Of a stretch of DNA of 64,000 nt, positions 29,197-39,961 are shown one piece after another. The notes beneath the pieces were generated by a model, which did not search any database, was not told the origin of the DNA, and saw only the letters and a program-made list of their open reading frames with translations. Made by a program: the position numbers and the translations under genes. Origin of the DNA: Rubrivirga sp046845755 (GTDB taxonomy: Bacteria; Bacteroidota; Rhodothermia; Rhodothermales; Rubricoccaceae); assembly GCF_046845755.1 (NCBI RefSeq), contig NZ_CP177357.1, forward strand, positions 1,798,001 through 1,862,000, written 5' to 3'. Each line of letters begins with the position of its first letter. The first letter of the stretch is position 1.

Positions 29197-29274
29197 TAGA
29201 GGGATGAGAGGGATACTGGGATGGAGGGACGCGGGCGGAGGGCGTGCCTCCATCCCGCGTCCCGTATCCCTCTA
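29197..29274. repeat. Paired inverted heptad arrays between rpoB and rpoC
   Basis: The right arm (29247-29274) is four clean heptads read on the minus strand from directly after the rpoB stop: TAGAGGG, ATACGGG, ACGCGGG and ATGGAGG. The left arm (29197-29242) contains the same words in the opposite orientation with slightly variable unit length (TAGAGGG, ATGAGAGGG, ATACTGGG, ATGGAGGG, ACGCGGG, CGGAGGG). Only a few bases separate the arms, so the mRNA can fold into a long hairpin between the two cistrons. Confidence 0.8.
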
Positions 29275-33135
<3,861 letters not shown>

Positions 33136-33445
33136 GGCGTACCCCTGGGGTTTGGTGACCGCTGATGCGAGGGCCCGGCCGAGACCGCGAGCGAACTCGG
33201 GGCCTCCGGGCGGCGCCGGCCGACTCTCGTCGGCGGCGCGGGCATCCGTCGGCAGAGCCGACGGAGAAGGACGCGACCCGGAACGCGGGGTTCCGGTCGG
33301 TCCGTGTGCGCCGGGCGGGGCCCGGACACACCGACGGTGGCGTCGGAAAAACCGAGGCCACCGGATGGCGCGAACGCCCGCCCCCTCCGGCAGAGCCGGG
33401 GAAGGCGGGCGGACGCCGTCGCGCGGGCGCGGGCCCGCGCGTCCC
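33136..33445 (-). other. rplL-rpoB leader with serial hairpins
   Basis: The 310-bp spacer holds no gene but several strong hairpins: 33375-33411 (CGCCCGCC...GGCGGGCG with an inner CCGGC/GCCGG), 33246-33264 (perfect CCGTCGGC/GCCGACGG with an AGA loop), and CCGGAAC/GTTCCGG plus TCCGTGTG/CGGACACA-type stems around 33275-33335. In many bacteria the rplL-rpoB gap carries a partial terminator that sets the ratio of ribosomal protein to polymerase mRNA. The arrangement is consistent with that role. The exact attenuator is not determined. Confidence 0.55.
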
Positions 33446-33823
33446 TTACTTGAGCTCGACGGTGCCGCCGGCGGCCTCCAGCTTGCCCTTGATCTCCTCG
33501 GCCTCCTCCTTCGAGGCGCCCTCCTTGATCGCGGACGGAGCGTTGTCGACGAGCTCCTTGGCCTCCTTGAGGCCGAGGCCCGTGATGCCGCGGACCTCCT
33601 TGATGACGGCGATCTTGTTGCCGCCGATGCCCGTGAGCATCACGTCGAACTCGGACTGCTCCTCGGCGGCCGCGGCGCCGTCGCCACCGGCCGGGCCGGC
33701 CATGACGGCGGCGGCGGCGGCGGGCTCGATGCCGTACTCGTCCTTGAGGACCGTCAGGAGCTCGTTGGCCTCCTTGATGGTCAGGTTGACGAGGCTCTCG
33801 GCGATGGTGTTGATGTCTGCCAT
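33446..33823 (-). CDS. rplL: 50S ribosomal protein L7/L12
   Basis: This 125-aa stalk protein recruits translation GTPases to the ribosome as dimers on L10. It shows the N-terminal dimerisation helix (TIAESLVNLTIKEANELLTVL), an Ala/Gly/Pro hinge near residues 40-55, and the C-terminal globular domain (FDVMLTGIGGNKIAVIKEVR, GLGLKEAKELVDNAPSAIKE) ending GGTVELK. The length is canonical. It lies just downstream of rplJ in the conserved order. Confidence 0.99.
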   Translation of the reverse strand: MADINTIAESLVNLTIKEANELLTVLKDEYGIEPAAAAAVMAGPAGGDGAAAAEEQSEFDVMLTGIGGNKIAVIKEVRGITGLGLKEAKELVDNAPSAIKEGASKEEAEEIKGKLEAAGGTVELK

Positions 33824-33932
33824 GTGTTTGGGGGGTTCCTGCGGCGGTCTGTGCCGGAGTGGCTGCGCCGCTGATTATGGATGAGGGTGCCCGGCCCGGC
33901 AGGATGCCGAGGCGGGCGGGTCAGCAGGAGGG

Positions 33933-34466
33933 CTAGGCCTCCTCCTCCTTCTCGGAGATCTGCTGGATGACGCTGGCCAGGCCAGCGCCCTGCGCGCCGA
34001 GGGCCGACGCGACGTTCGTGATCGGAGCCATGAGGAGGCTGAGGATGTCGCCCAGCAGCTCGTCCTTGCTCTTGAGCGTCGCCAGCATGTCGAGCTGGTC
34101 GTCGCCGTAGATGGCCCCGTCGATGTAGGCGCCCTTGAAGCGCGGGATCTCGAGGTCGTTGTCCTCGAGGAACTTCTTGAGGACCTTGGCCGGGCCGGCC
34201 GGGTCGTTCGAGAAGGCGACGGCCGTGGGGCCGTGGAGGGCGTCCTGGAGCTCGTCGAACCCGCCCTTGTCCTCCATCGCGCGGCGGAGGAGCGTGTTCT
34301 TGAGGACCTTGTACTGGACGTCGGCGGCGCGGAAGGCGCGGCGGAGGCCCGTCGCCTGCTCGACGGTCAGGCCCTGGTAGTCGGTGAGGTAGACGGTGTT
34401 GGCGTCGCCGAGGGTCTCGGCGATGGCCCCGAGTGCCTCCTGCTTTTGCTCTTTGGTAAGCGGCAT
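33933..34466 (-). CDS. rplJ: 50S ribosomal protein L10
   Basis: This 177-aa base of the L7/L12 stalk has the N-terminal rRNA-binding domain (MPLTKEQKQEALGAIAETLG, VYLTDYQGLTVEQATGLRR, YKVLKNTLLRRAM) and the C-terminal helix (VIQQISEKEEEA) that binds L7/L12 dimers. Start ATG 34466 is canonical. In many bacteria the L10-L12 complex represses its own mRNA through a long rplJ leader. Here the gap to rplA is only about 41 bp, with one GGCCC/GGGCC hairpin, so the classical leader is absent or reduced. Confidence 0.98.
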   Translation of the reverse strand: MPLTKEQKQEALGAIAETLGDANTVYLTDYQGLTVEQATGLRRAFRAADVQYKVLKNTLLRRAMEDKGGFDELQDALHGPTAVAFSNDPAGPAKVLKKFLEDNDLEIPRFKGAYIDGAIYGDDQLDMLATLKSKDELLGDILSLLMAPITNVASALGAQGAGLASVIQQISEKEEEA

Positions 34467-34507
34467 GGTCTTGTCTGGCTGCGCGGCCCGGAAGGGCCAC
34501 AGGAGGG

Positions 34508-35230
34508 TTATCGGGTGGCGACGGCGGCTTCGGCGCGGTCGACGGGGACGGCGGGGCCCATCGTCGTCGAGAGCGTGACGCTCTTGACGTAGACGCCCTT
34601 GGCGGCGGCCGGACGGAGCCGGACGATCTCCTTGAGGAAGGCATCGGCGTTGTCGCGGATCTGCTCCTGCGAGAACGAGACGTTGCCGATCGAGGTGTGG
34701 ATGATGCCCGCCTTATCGACGCGGAAGTCGATCCGACCGGCCTTGACGGCCTCAACGGCCGCGGCGAGGTCGTTCGTCACCGTGCCCGACTTGGGGTTCG
34801 GCATCAGGCCGCGGGGGCCGAGCACGCGGCCGAGCCGGCCGACGACCGGCATCACATCGGGCGACGCGATGAGCACGTCGAAGTCGGTGAAGCCTTCGTT
34901 CTGGATCTTGTCGGCGTAGTCGTCGAGGCCGACCATGTCGGCGCCGGCGGCGGTCGCCTCCGCCTGCTTGCCCTCATTCGTGAGGACGAGGACGCGAACG
35001 GTCTTGCCGGTCCCGTGCGGGAGGGCGACCGAGCCGCGGACCATCTGGTCGGCGTGGCGGGGGTCGACGCCCAGACGGACGTCGATGTCGACGGACTCCT
35101 CGAACTTGGCGCCGCTCGTCGCCTTGACGAGTTGGGCGGCCGTGTCGAGCGGGAGCGCGCCGCCGGCTTCCTCGGTGGCCGCCGCGACGGCCTCAGCCGC
35201 CTTGCGGTAGCGCTTGCCTCTCTTTGCCAT
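34508..35230 (-). CDS. rplA: 50S ribosomal protein L1
   Basis: This 240-aa protein starts at ATG 35230 with MAKRGKRYRKAAEAV. It binds 23S rRNA at the L1 stalk near the E-site and often represses its own operon. Signatures include DVRLGVDPRHADQMVRGSVALP HGTGK-type RNA-binding segment, GRVLGPRGLMPNPKSGTVT, and the C-terminal VKSVTLSTTMGPAV. It follows rplK with a 112-bp gap that carries a structured leader element similar to that in front of rplK. Confidence 0.98.
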   Translation of the reverse strand: MAKRGKRYRKAAEAVAAATEEAGGALPLDTAAQLVKATSGAKFEESVDIDVRLGVDPRHADQMVRGSVALPHGTGKTVRVLVLTNEGKQAEATAAGADMVGLDDYADKIQNEGFTDFDVLIASPDVMPVVGRLGRVLGPRGLMPNPKSGTVTNDLAAAVEAVKAGRIDFRVDKAGIIHTSIGNVSFSQEQIRDNADAFLKEIVRLRPAAAKGVYVKSVTLSTTMGPAVPVDRAEAAVATR

Positions 35231-35243
35231 GGTGTTGGGGGGT

Positions 35244-35278
35244 GTGCGGTGCAATCGCCAGCGTCGCTGGCTCCCGCG
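35244..35278 (-). promoter_or_regulatory. Structured leader element upstream of rplA (copy of rplK leader)
   Basis: On the minus strand CGCGGGA is followed by a GCCAGC/GCTGGC hairpin and then GATTGCACCGCA, ending 13 bp before the rplA ATG. It matches 28 of 35 bases, without gaps, with the element at 35789-35823 before rplK. An A-T pair in this stem is G-C in the other copy. It is a candidate L1 or L11 feedback site by position. Confidence 0.6.
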
Positions 35279-35342
35279 GTGGTACAGGGATCGCGCTCGG
35301 GCCCGCGCCCCACAGGGGGGCGTCGTCCCGGGCAGGATCCGA

Positions 35343-35780
35343 CTAGGCGATGGGGGCGCCGGTGACGGTGAGGCCCATCGAGCGCGCCGTGCCCGCGATC
35401 ATGCGGGCGGCGTTGTCGAGGTCGGTCGCGTTGAGGTCCTCAAGCTTCTGCTCCGCGATGTCGCGGCACTGATCCCAGGTGACCTTGCCGACCTTCTCCC
35501 GGAGCGGGTCGCCCGCACCCTTCTGGATCTTGGCGGCGTTCTTCAGGAGGATCGCGGCCGGCGGGCTCTTCGTGATGAACGTGAAGCTCTTGTCGCCGTA
35601 GACGGTGATCACGACCGGGATCACGAGCCCCATCTTCTCCTGCGTGGCGGCGTTGAACGCCTTACAGAACTCCATGATGTTGACGCCCTTCTGGCCGAGC
35701 GCGGGGCCGATCGGGGGCGCCGGGGAGGCCTGGCCCGCCTTGATCTGCAGCTTGATAAAGCCGTCGACTTTCTTTGCCAT
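35343..35780 (-). CDS. rplK: 50S ribosomal protein L11
   Basis: This 145-aa protein binds the GTPase-associated centre of 23S rRNA and is needed for the stringent response. The start is ATG 35780, giving MAKKVDGFIKLQIKAGQASPAP PIGPALGQKGVNIMEFCKAF-type N-terminus. The proline helix, the GDKSFTFITKSPPAAILLKNA core and the C-terminal IAGTARSMGLTVTGAPIA are canonical. It is the first gene after the intrinsic terminator behind nusG and has its own promoter-like box at 35856-35863. Confidence 0.98.
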   Translation of the reverse strand: MAKKVDGFIKLQIKAGQASPAPPIGPALGQKGVNIMEFCKAFNAATQEKMGLVIPVVITVYGDKSFTFITKSPPAAILLKNAAKIQKGAGDPLREKVGKVTWDQCRDIAEQKLEDLNATDLDNAARMIAGTARSMGLTVTGAPIA

Positions 35781-35788
35781 AACTGGGG

Positions 35789-35823
35789 TGCGGTGCAAAC
35801 GCCGGGGCTGCCGGCTCCCGCGC
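35789..35823 (-). promoter_or_regulatory. Structured leader element upstream of rplK
   Basis: On the minus strand CGCGGGA, a GCCGG/CCGGC hairpin, then CGTTTGCACCGCA, ending 8 bp before the rplK ATG. It is the partner of the element at 35244-35278, with a compensatory base-pair change in the stem. Confidence 0.6.
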
Positions 35824-35855
35824 AAGTGAGGCCACGCCGGGGCGTAGCGGGATGC

Positions 35856-35863
35856 GGAAGGTA
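35856..35863 (-). promoter_or_regulatory. Promoter -7-like box for rplK operon
   Basis: TACCTTCC on the minus strand, 75 bp upstream of the rplK ATG and downstream of the nusG terminator. It resembles the box in front of the tRNA-tuf operon (TACCTTCG). No convincing -35 is seen. Confidence 0.4.
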
Positions 35864-36001
35864 GCCGGCCCCCCGGCCGGAAAGAGCCCCGCGAACCGGC
35901 TTCGCCCGCGTTTCACCGCACCTCGGCGGGGTCTCCGCTCGCGGCTGGATCCGGCGGATTGCCGACTCTTCCGAGGCGGCGTGCCGCGTCGCTGGGTCTG
36001 G

Positions 36002-36035
36002 AAACAAAAAACGGGGCGACCGCCTGGCCGCCCCG
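36002..36035 (-). terminator. Intrinsic terminator after nusG
   Basis: On the minus strand CGGGGCG pairs with CGCCCCG around a GC-rich loop and is followed directly by TTTTTTGTTT, 29 bp after the nusG stop. This is the clearest T-tailed hairpin in the window. It separates secE-nusG from rplKAJL-rpoBC. Confidence 0.88.
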
Positions 36036-36063
36036 CTCGGAGTCGCTGCCCTGAACGCGCGCC

Positions 36064-36609
36064 CTAGCTCTCGTGCTCGACCTGGAGGTAGTCCAGCTCG
36101 AGGGGCGTCTTGCGGCCGAAGATCGAGACCATCACGCGGACCTTCATCTTGTCGGGGTAGACCTCCTCGACGAAGCCGGTGAACGTGTTGAATGGGCCGT
36201 CGACGACCTTGACCGGGTCGCCCTCCTTGAACGGGATCTCGGGCTGCTCGCTCTTCTCCTCGTCCATCATCCCCAGGATGCGGCTGACCTCGTCCGGACG
36301 GAGCGGAACGGGCTCGCCGTTCGCGCCCAGGAAGCCGATCGTCGACGGGGCGCCGTTGATGACCTCGCGGAGGTAGGGGTCGATCAGCGCCTCGAGCAGG
36401 ATGTAGCCGGGGAACGAGGTCTTCTCGCGCGTCCGCTTCTTGCCGGCGCGCATCTCGAAGACGGTCTCGGTCGGGATGACGACCTGGGTGAGCTTGTCCT
36501 CGTAGCCGAGGCGCTCGACCTCGCTCATGAGGTACTCCTCGACCTTCTTCTCGTGCCCGGAGAACGTCCGGAGGACGTACCACTTGCGAATCGGCGAACG
36601 AACAGACAT
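36064..36609 (-). CDS. nusG: Transcription termination/antitermination protein NusG
   Basis: This 181-aa factor binds RNA polymerase and couples it to Rho or to the ribosome. The NGN domain begins RKWYVLRTFSGHEKKVEEYL and includes KKRTREKTSFPGYILLEALI. The KOW domain lies at the C-terminus (FKEGDPVKVVDGPFNTFTGF, then KVRVMVSIFGRKTPLELDYL). Length and ends are canonical. Start ATG 36609 is 7 bp after the secE stop (36616), as usual for this pair. Confidence 0.98.
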   Translation of the reverse strand: MSVRSPIRKWYVLRTFSGHEKKVEEYLMSEVERLGYEDKLTQVVIPTETVFEMRAGKKRTREKTSFPGYILLEALIDPYLREVINGAPSTIGFLGANGEPVPLRPDEVSRILGMMDEEKSEQPEIPFKEGDPVKVVDGPFNTFTGFVEEVYPDKMKVRVMVSIFGRKTPLELDYLQVEHES

Positions 36610-36615
36610 GGTGGG

Positions 36616-36834
36616 CTACCCGCCGTAGATGAATCGGAGGACGGTGCTGATCACCTGGTCGGCTCCGAAGATGAACAGCGAGATCGCCAGCGAGGCGACG
36701 AGCGTCAGGACCGTGTTGGAGATGAGCTCCTGGCGCTTGGGCCAGTTCACCTTCCGCATCTCCTTGCGGACCTCGACGAGGTAGTTGCCGGCGGCGCCGC
36801 CGGGGGCCTGCTGCGTCTGAGTCTGAGTGGCCAT
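36616..36834 (-). CDS. secE: Preprotein translocase subunit SecE
   Basis: This 72-aa single-span inner-membrane subunit stabilises SecY in the Sec translocon. It has the typical cytosolic amphipathic helix YLVEVRKEMRKVNWPKRQEL with the conserved WPxRxE, and one TM helix (TVLTLVASLAISLFIFGADQ). ATG 36834 is used; the upstream in-frame sequence runs into tRNA-Trp. It forms a two-gene unit with nusG. Confidence 0.97.
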   Translation of the reverse strand: MATQTQTQQAPGGAAGNYLVEVRKEMRKVNWPKRQELISNTVLTLVASLAISLFIFGADQVISTVLRFIYGG

Positions 36835-36870
36835 CGTGTACCGCGCAGGGCGGGGTCTGGTGTGAATCGG

Positions 36871-36945
<75 letters not shown>

Positions 36946-36953
36946 TTATGGCA

Positions 36954-36981
36954 CCGCCGGCGCCCCGAGAGGCGCCGGCGG
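36954..36981 (-). terminator. Hairpin between tuf and tRNA-Trp
   Basis: This is a perfect 11-bp stem (CCGCCGGCGCC with its complement, loop CCGAGA). No T-run follows, so it may be a weak terminator of tuf or a processing site that releases the tRNA-Trp precursor. Confidence 0.5.
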
Positions 36982-37045
36982 CCCTGTCAACCTACGAACG
37001 GCACGGCGTGCCGTCGGGAAGCGACGGTGGAGACCGCCGTCCGGA

Positions 37046-38233
37046 TCAGTCGAGGATCTTGGAGACGACGCCGGCGCCGACCGTCCGCCCGCCCTCGCGG
37101 ATCGCGAACCGGAGCCCCTGCTCCATGGCCACCGGCTGGATCAGCTTGACCGTGAACTGCGTGTTGTCCCCGGGCATCACCATCTCGACGCCGTCGGCCA
37201 GCTCGATGTCCCCCGTCACGTCGGTCGTCCGGAAGTAGAACTGCGGGCGGTACCCCTTGAAGAACGGCGTGTGCCGGCCGCCCTCGTCCTTCGACAGGAT
37301 GTACACCTCGCACTCGAACTCCCGGTGCGGAGTCACCGCGCCCGGCTTCGTGAGCACCATCCCCCGCTCGACGGCGTCCTTCTCGATCCCCCGGAGCAGG
37401 ATCCCCGCGTTGTCCCCGGCCTGCGCCGAGTCGAGGAGCTTCCTGAACATCTCGACGCCCGTCACCGTCGACGTCATCTTCGGCTCCCGGATCCCGACGA
37501 TCTCGACCGGCTCGCCGACCTTGATCTGCCCGCGCTCGACCCGGCCCGTGACCACGGTCCCGCGCCCCGTGATCGAGAACACGTCCTCGACCGGCATCAA
37601 GAACGGCTGGTCGACCGCCCGCTCCGGCGTCGGGATGTAGTCGTCGACCGAGGCCATGAGCTCCTCGACCTTGGCGACCCACTCGGGCTCCCCGTTGAGG
37701 GCGCCCAGCGCCGAGCCCTGGATGACCGGCAGGTCGTCGCCCGGGAACTCGTACGAGTCCAAGAGCTCGCGGACCTCCATCTCGACGAGCTCCAAGAGCT
37801 CCTCGTCGTCGACCAAGTCGGCCTTGTTCATGAACACGACGATGTACGGCACGCCGACCTGGCGGGCGAGCAGGATGTGCTCGCGGGTCTGGGGCATCGG
37901 CCCGTCCGTGGCCGCGACGACCAGGATCGCCCCGTCCATCTGGGCCGCGCCCGTCACCATGTTCTTGACGTAGTCGGCGTGGCCGGGGCAGTCGACGTGG
38001 GCGTAGTGCCGGGCCTCGGTCTCGTACTCGACGTGGGCCGTCGCGATCGTGATCCCGCGCTCGCGCTCCTCGGGCGCGTTGTCGATCTCGTCGAACCCCT
38101 TGGCCACGCCGCCCGACTTCTCGGCGAGCACCTTCGTGATCGCCGCCGTCAGCGTCGTCTTCCCGTGGTCGACGTGACCGATGGTGCCCACGTTGACGTG
38201 GGGCTTCGTCCGCTGGAATTGCTCCTTAGCCAT
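37046..38233 (-). CDS. tuf: Elongation factor Tu
   Basis: This 395-aa GTPase delivers aminoacyl-tRNA to the ribosome. Start ATG 38233 gives MAKEQFQRTKPHVNVGTIG. All G motifs are present: GHVDHGKT (P-loop, about residues 18-25), the switch-I segment RERGITIATAHVEYET, DCPGHADYVKN, NKADLVDD and SALGALNGEPEW. Domains 2 and 3 end RTVGAGVVSKILD. It sits in the conserved tRNA-tuf-secE-nusG order. Codon choice looks strongly biased towards C-ending codons, as expected for high expression. Confidence 0.99.
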   Translation of the reverse strand: MAKEQFQRTKPHVNVGTIGHVDHGKTTLTAAITKVLAEKSGGVAKGFDEIDNAPEERERGITIATAHVEYETEARHYAHVDCPGHADYVKNMVTGAAQMDGAILVVAATDGPMPQTREHILLARQVGVPYIVVFMNKADLVDDEELLELVEMEVRELLDSYEFPGDDLPVIQGSALGALNGEPEWVAKVEELMASVDDYIPTPERAVDQPFLMPVEDVFSITGRGTVVTGRVERGQIKVGEPVEIVGIREPKMTSTVTGVEMFRKLLDSAQAGDNAGILLRGIEKDAVERGMVLTKPGAVTPHREFECEVYILSKDEGGRHTPFFKGYRPQFYFRTTDVTGDIELADGVEMVMPGDNTQFTVKLIQPVAMEQGLRFAIREGGRTVGAGVVSKILD

Positions 38234-38295
38234 GGGTATCTCGTGTCTGTGCGCGGTGCGCGGGATGAACTGTCTGGGCGGCGGCGATCCGCCGG

Positions 38296-38367
<72 letters not shown>

Positions 38368-38383
38368 GGTGGTGACGCGCGAG

Positions 38384-38456
38384 AGCGGGAGACCGGGCTC
38401 GAACCGGCGACATTCACCTTGGAAGGGTGACGCTCTACCAACTGAGCTACTCCCGC
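38384..38456 (-). tRNA. tRNA-Gly (anticodon TCC)
   Basis: The acceptor GCGGGAG pairs with CTCCCGC. The anticodon loop CTTCCAA on a TCACC/GGTGA stem gives TCC (reads GGA/GGG). The T-arm CCGG-TTCGAGC-CCGG is present. It is third in the tRNA cluster. Confidence 0.96.
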
Positions 38457-38491
38457 AGGACGCGGTCGCGTCGCTCGTCGCGTGTCAATCG

Positions 38492-38574
<83 letters not shown>

Positions 38575-38620
38575 GGTACAAAAAAGAACAATCGCGACGG
38601 CCTCGACGGCGGCTCGGCTG

Positions 38621-38693
38621 AGCTGACGGAGGGACTCGAACCCCCGACCTGCTGATTACAAATCAGCTGCTCTACCAACTGAGCTACGCCAGC
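38621..38693 (-). tRNA. tRNA-Thr (anticodon TGT)
   Basis: The acceptor GCTGGCG pairs with CGTCAGC through one G-T wobble. The anticodon loop TTTGTAA on a GCTGA/TCAGC stem gives TGT (reads ACA/ACG). It is first in the Thr-Tyr-Gly-Thr-tuf operon, the same order as E. coli thrU-tyrU-glyT-thrT-tufB. Confidence 0.96.
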
Positions 38694-38713
38694 GGAGCGG
38701 GCATCGCGAAGTG

Positions 38714-38745
38714 CGAAGGTACCCGGCCGGCGCGCGGCGCGTCAA
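38714..38745 (-). promoter_or_regulatory. Promoter of the tRNA-tuf operon
   Basis: On the minus strand TTGACG (38740-38745) is followed after 18 bp by TACCTTCG (38714-38721), about 21 bp upstream of the first tRNA base. This is the best two-part promoter in the window. The GC-rich stretch between the -7 box and the tRNA (CACTTCGCG) could include a discriminator for stringent control, which is inference. Confidence 0.75.
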
Positions 38746-38758
38746 CTGCCCGGGCCCC

Positions 38759-39394
38759 CTAGAGCCCGTCCGCGCCGTCTCTTCGCAGTCGATTCGCGCG
38801 GAGCCGCCAGCGGACGGCCGCCACGGCCCCCACGACGACCAGCGCGGCCGTCACGGCGCGGCCGTACACGGCCAGCCAGCCGAGCACCCGGTCCCACTCG
38901 GCGCCGACCGCCGCGCCCGCCCACACCAGCAGCGCGCTCCACGCGAGGGCGCTGACGCTGGCGGCGGCGGCGACCGGGACCGCCCGCAGGTGCGAAGCCC
39001 CCGCCAGCAGGCCGATCACGGACCGTGCGCCCGCCAGAAAGCGGTTCGCGAGCACCACGCCCAGGCTCCACCGCTCCAGCCAGCGCTCGGCCCGGGCGAC
39101 CGGCCCCCGAGGGATCCAGCGGAGCCGCGCGGGGTCGTGGATGGCGGCGCCCAGCTTGCGCCCGGCCGCGAAGACGGTCATGAACCCCAGGGCGCCGCCG
39201 AGCGCCCCCAGCAGGACGGTCGGCACAAACGCCACGACGCCCAGGCCCACGAACGAGCCGCAGAGCACGATCACGGTGTCGCCCCACAGCGGCGGGACCA
39301 CGTTCTCGAGATACGAGACGGCGAACAGGACGGCGTAGATGCCGACCGGCGGGAGCCCTTCGAGCCAGTGGACGAGGTCGGTGGCCGCTTCCAC
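38759..39394 (-). CDS. DedA/VTT-family membrane protein
   Basis: This 211-aa protein has four to five hydrophobic segments and the DedA-type opening PPVGIYAVLFAVSYLENVVP with the P/E-rich half-helix PPLWGDTVIVLCGSFVGLG, then the second signature FLAGARSVIGLLAGASHL. DedA proteins are inner-membrane transporters linked to lipid-carrier flipping and envelope homeostasis. The start is GTG 39394, where the ispF stop and this start share a G (TAGTG), so translation is coupled to ispF. Its 3' end lies close to the tRNA operon promoter. Confidence 0.85.
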   Translation of the reverse strand: MEAATDLVHWLEGLPPVGIYAVLFAVSYLENVVPPLWGDTVIVLCGSFVGLGVVAFVPTVLLGALGGALGFMTVFAAGRKLGAAIHDPARLRWIPRGPVARAERWLERWSLGVVLANRFLAGARSVIGLLAGASHLRAVPVAAAASVSALAWSALLVWAGAAVGAEWDRVLGWLAVYGRAVTAALVVVGAVAAVRWRLRANRLRRDGADGL

Positions 39395-39861
39395 TAGACC
39401 AGCAGGCAGACCGCGTGGGCCGCCGCGCCCTCGCCCGAGCCGACAAAGCCCATCCCCTCGCCCGTGGTCGCCTTGACCGACACGTCGCCGACGGGCACGC
39501 CGAGCCCGTCCGCCAGCCGCTCGCGCATGGCGTCGATGTGCGGTCGAAGCCGAGGGCGCTGGAGCACGACGGTCGCGTCGACGTTGCCGATGGCGTGGCC
39601 CGCATGGCGCACCTTCTCGACGACGGCGCGCAGCAGCTCGACGCTGTCGGCCCCCTCCCACTCGGCGTCGGTGTCGGGGAAGAGCGCCCCGATGTCGCCG
39701 AGCGCGGCGGCGCCCAGGAGCGCGTCGATGATGGCGTGCGTGAGGACGTCGGCGTCGGAGTGGCCGTCGAGGCCGACGTCGGAGGGGACGGTGACGCCGC
39801 CCAAGATGAGCGGTCGCCCCGCGACCAGGCGGTGGATGTCGTAGCCGTGGCCGATGCGCAT
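39394..39861 (-). CDS. ispF: 2-C-methyl-D-erythritol 2,4-cyclodiphosphate synthase
   Basis: This 155-aa trimeric zinc enzyme of the MEP isoprenoid pathway converts CDP-ME-2-phosphate to MEcPP and CMP. MRIGHGYDIHRL carries the Asp-His metal ligands, LDGHSDADVLTHAIIDALLG the third ligand and DIGALFPDTD the conserved loop, and KATTGEGMGFVGSGEG the CMP-binding end. The length is canonical. ispD lies upstream in the same operon, with an inverted GA-rich array between them. The dedA-like gene follows with a 1-base stop/start overlap. Confidence 0.98.
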   Translation of the reverse strand: MRIGHGYDIHRLVAGRPLILGGVTVPSDVGLDGHSDADVLTHAIIDALLGAAALGDIGALFPDTDAEWEGADSVELLRAVVEKVRHAGHAIGNVDATVVLQRPRLRPHIDAMRERLADGLGVPVGDVSVKATTGEGMGFVGSGEGAAAHAVCLLV

Positions 39862-39961
39862 GAGGGCGGAGAGCAGAGGGGCGGGAAACGAGAAGATGCC
39901 CCCATTGTGCGGCCGCCGACTCGGCTCCGGCCAATCTCCTCTCTCCCCCTACTCTCCCGTC
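39862..39961. repeat. Paired GA-rich arrays between ispD and ispF
   Basis: The left arm 39862-39898 is purine-rich (GAGGGCGGAGAGCAGAGG onward) and abuts the ispF start. The right arm 39935-39961 is the pyrimidine-rich complement (on the minus strand ACGGGAGAGTAGGGGGAGAG) and includes the ispD stop and its last codons (TGE). The 36-bp loop is GC-rich. This pair sits inside an operon, not between convergent genes. Confidence 0.6.
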
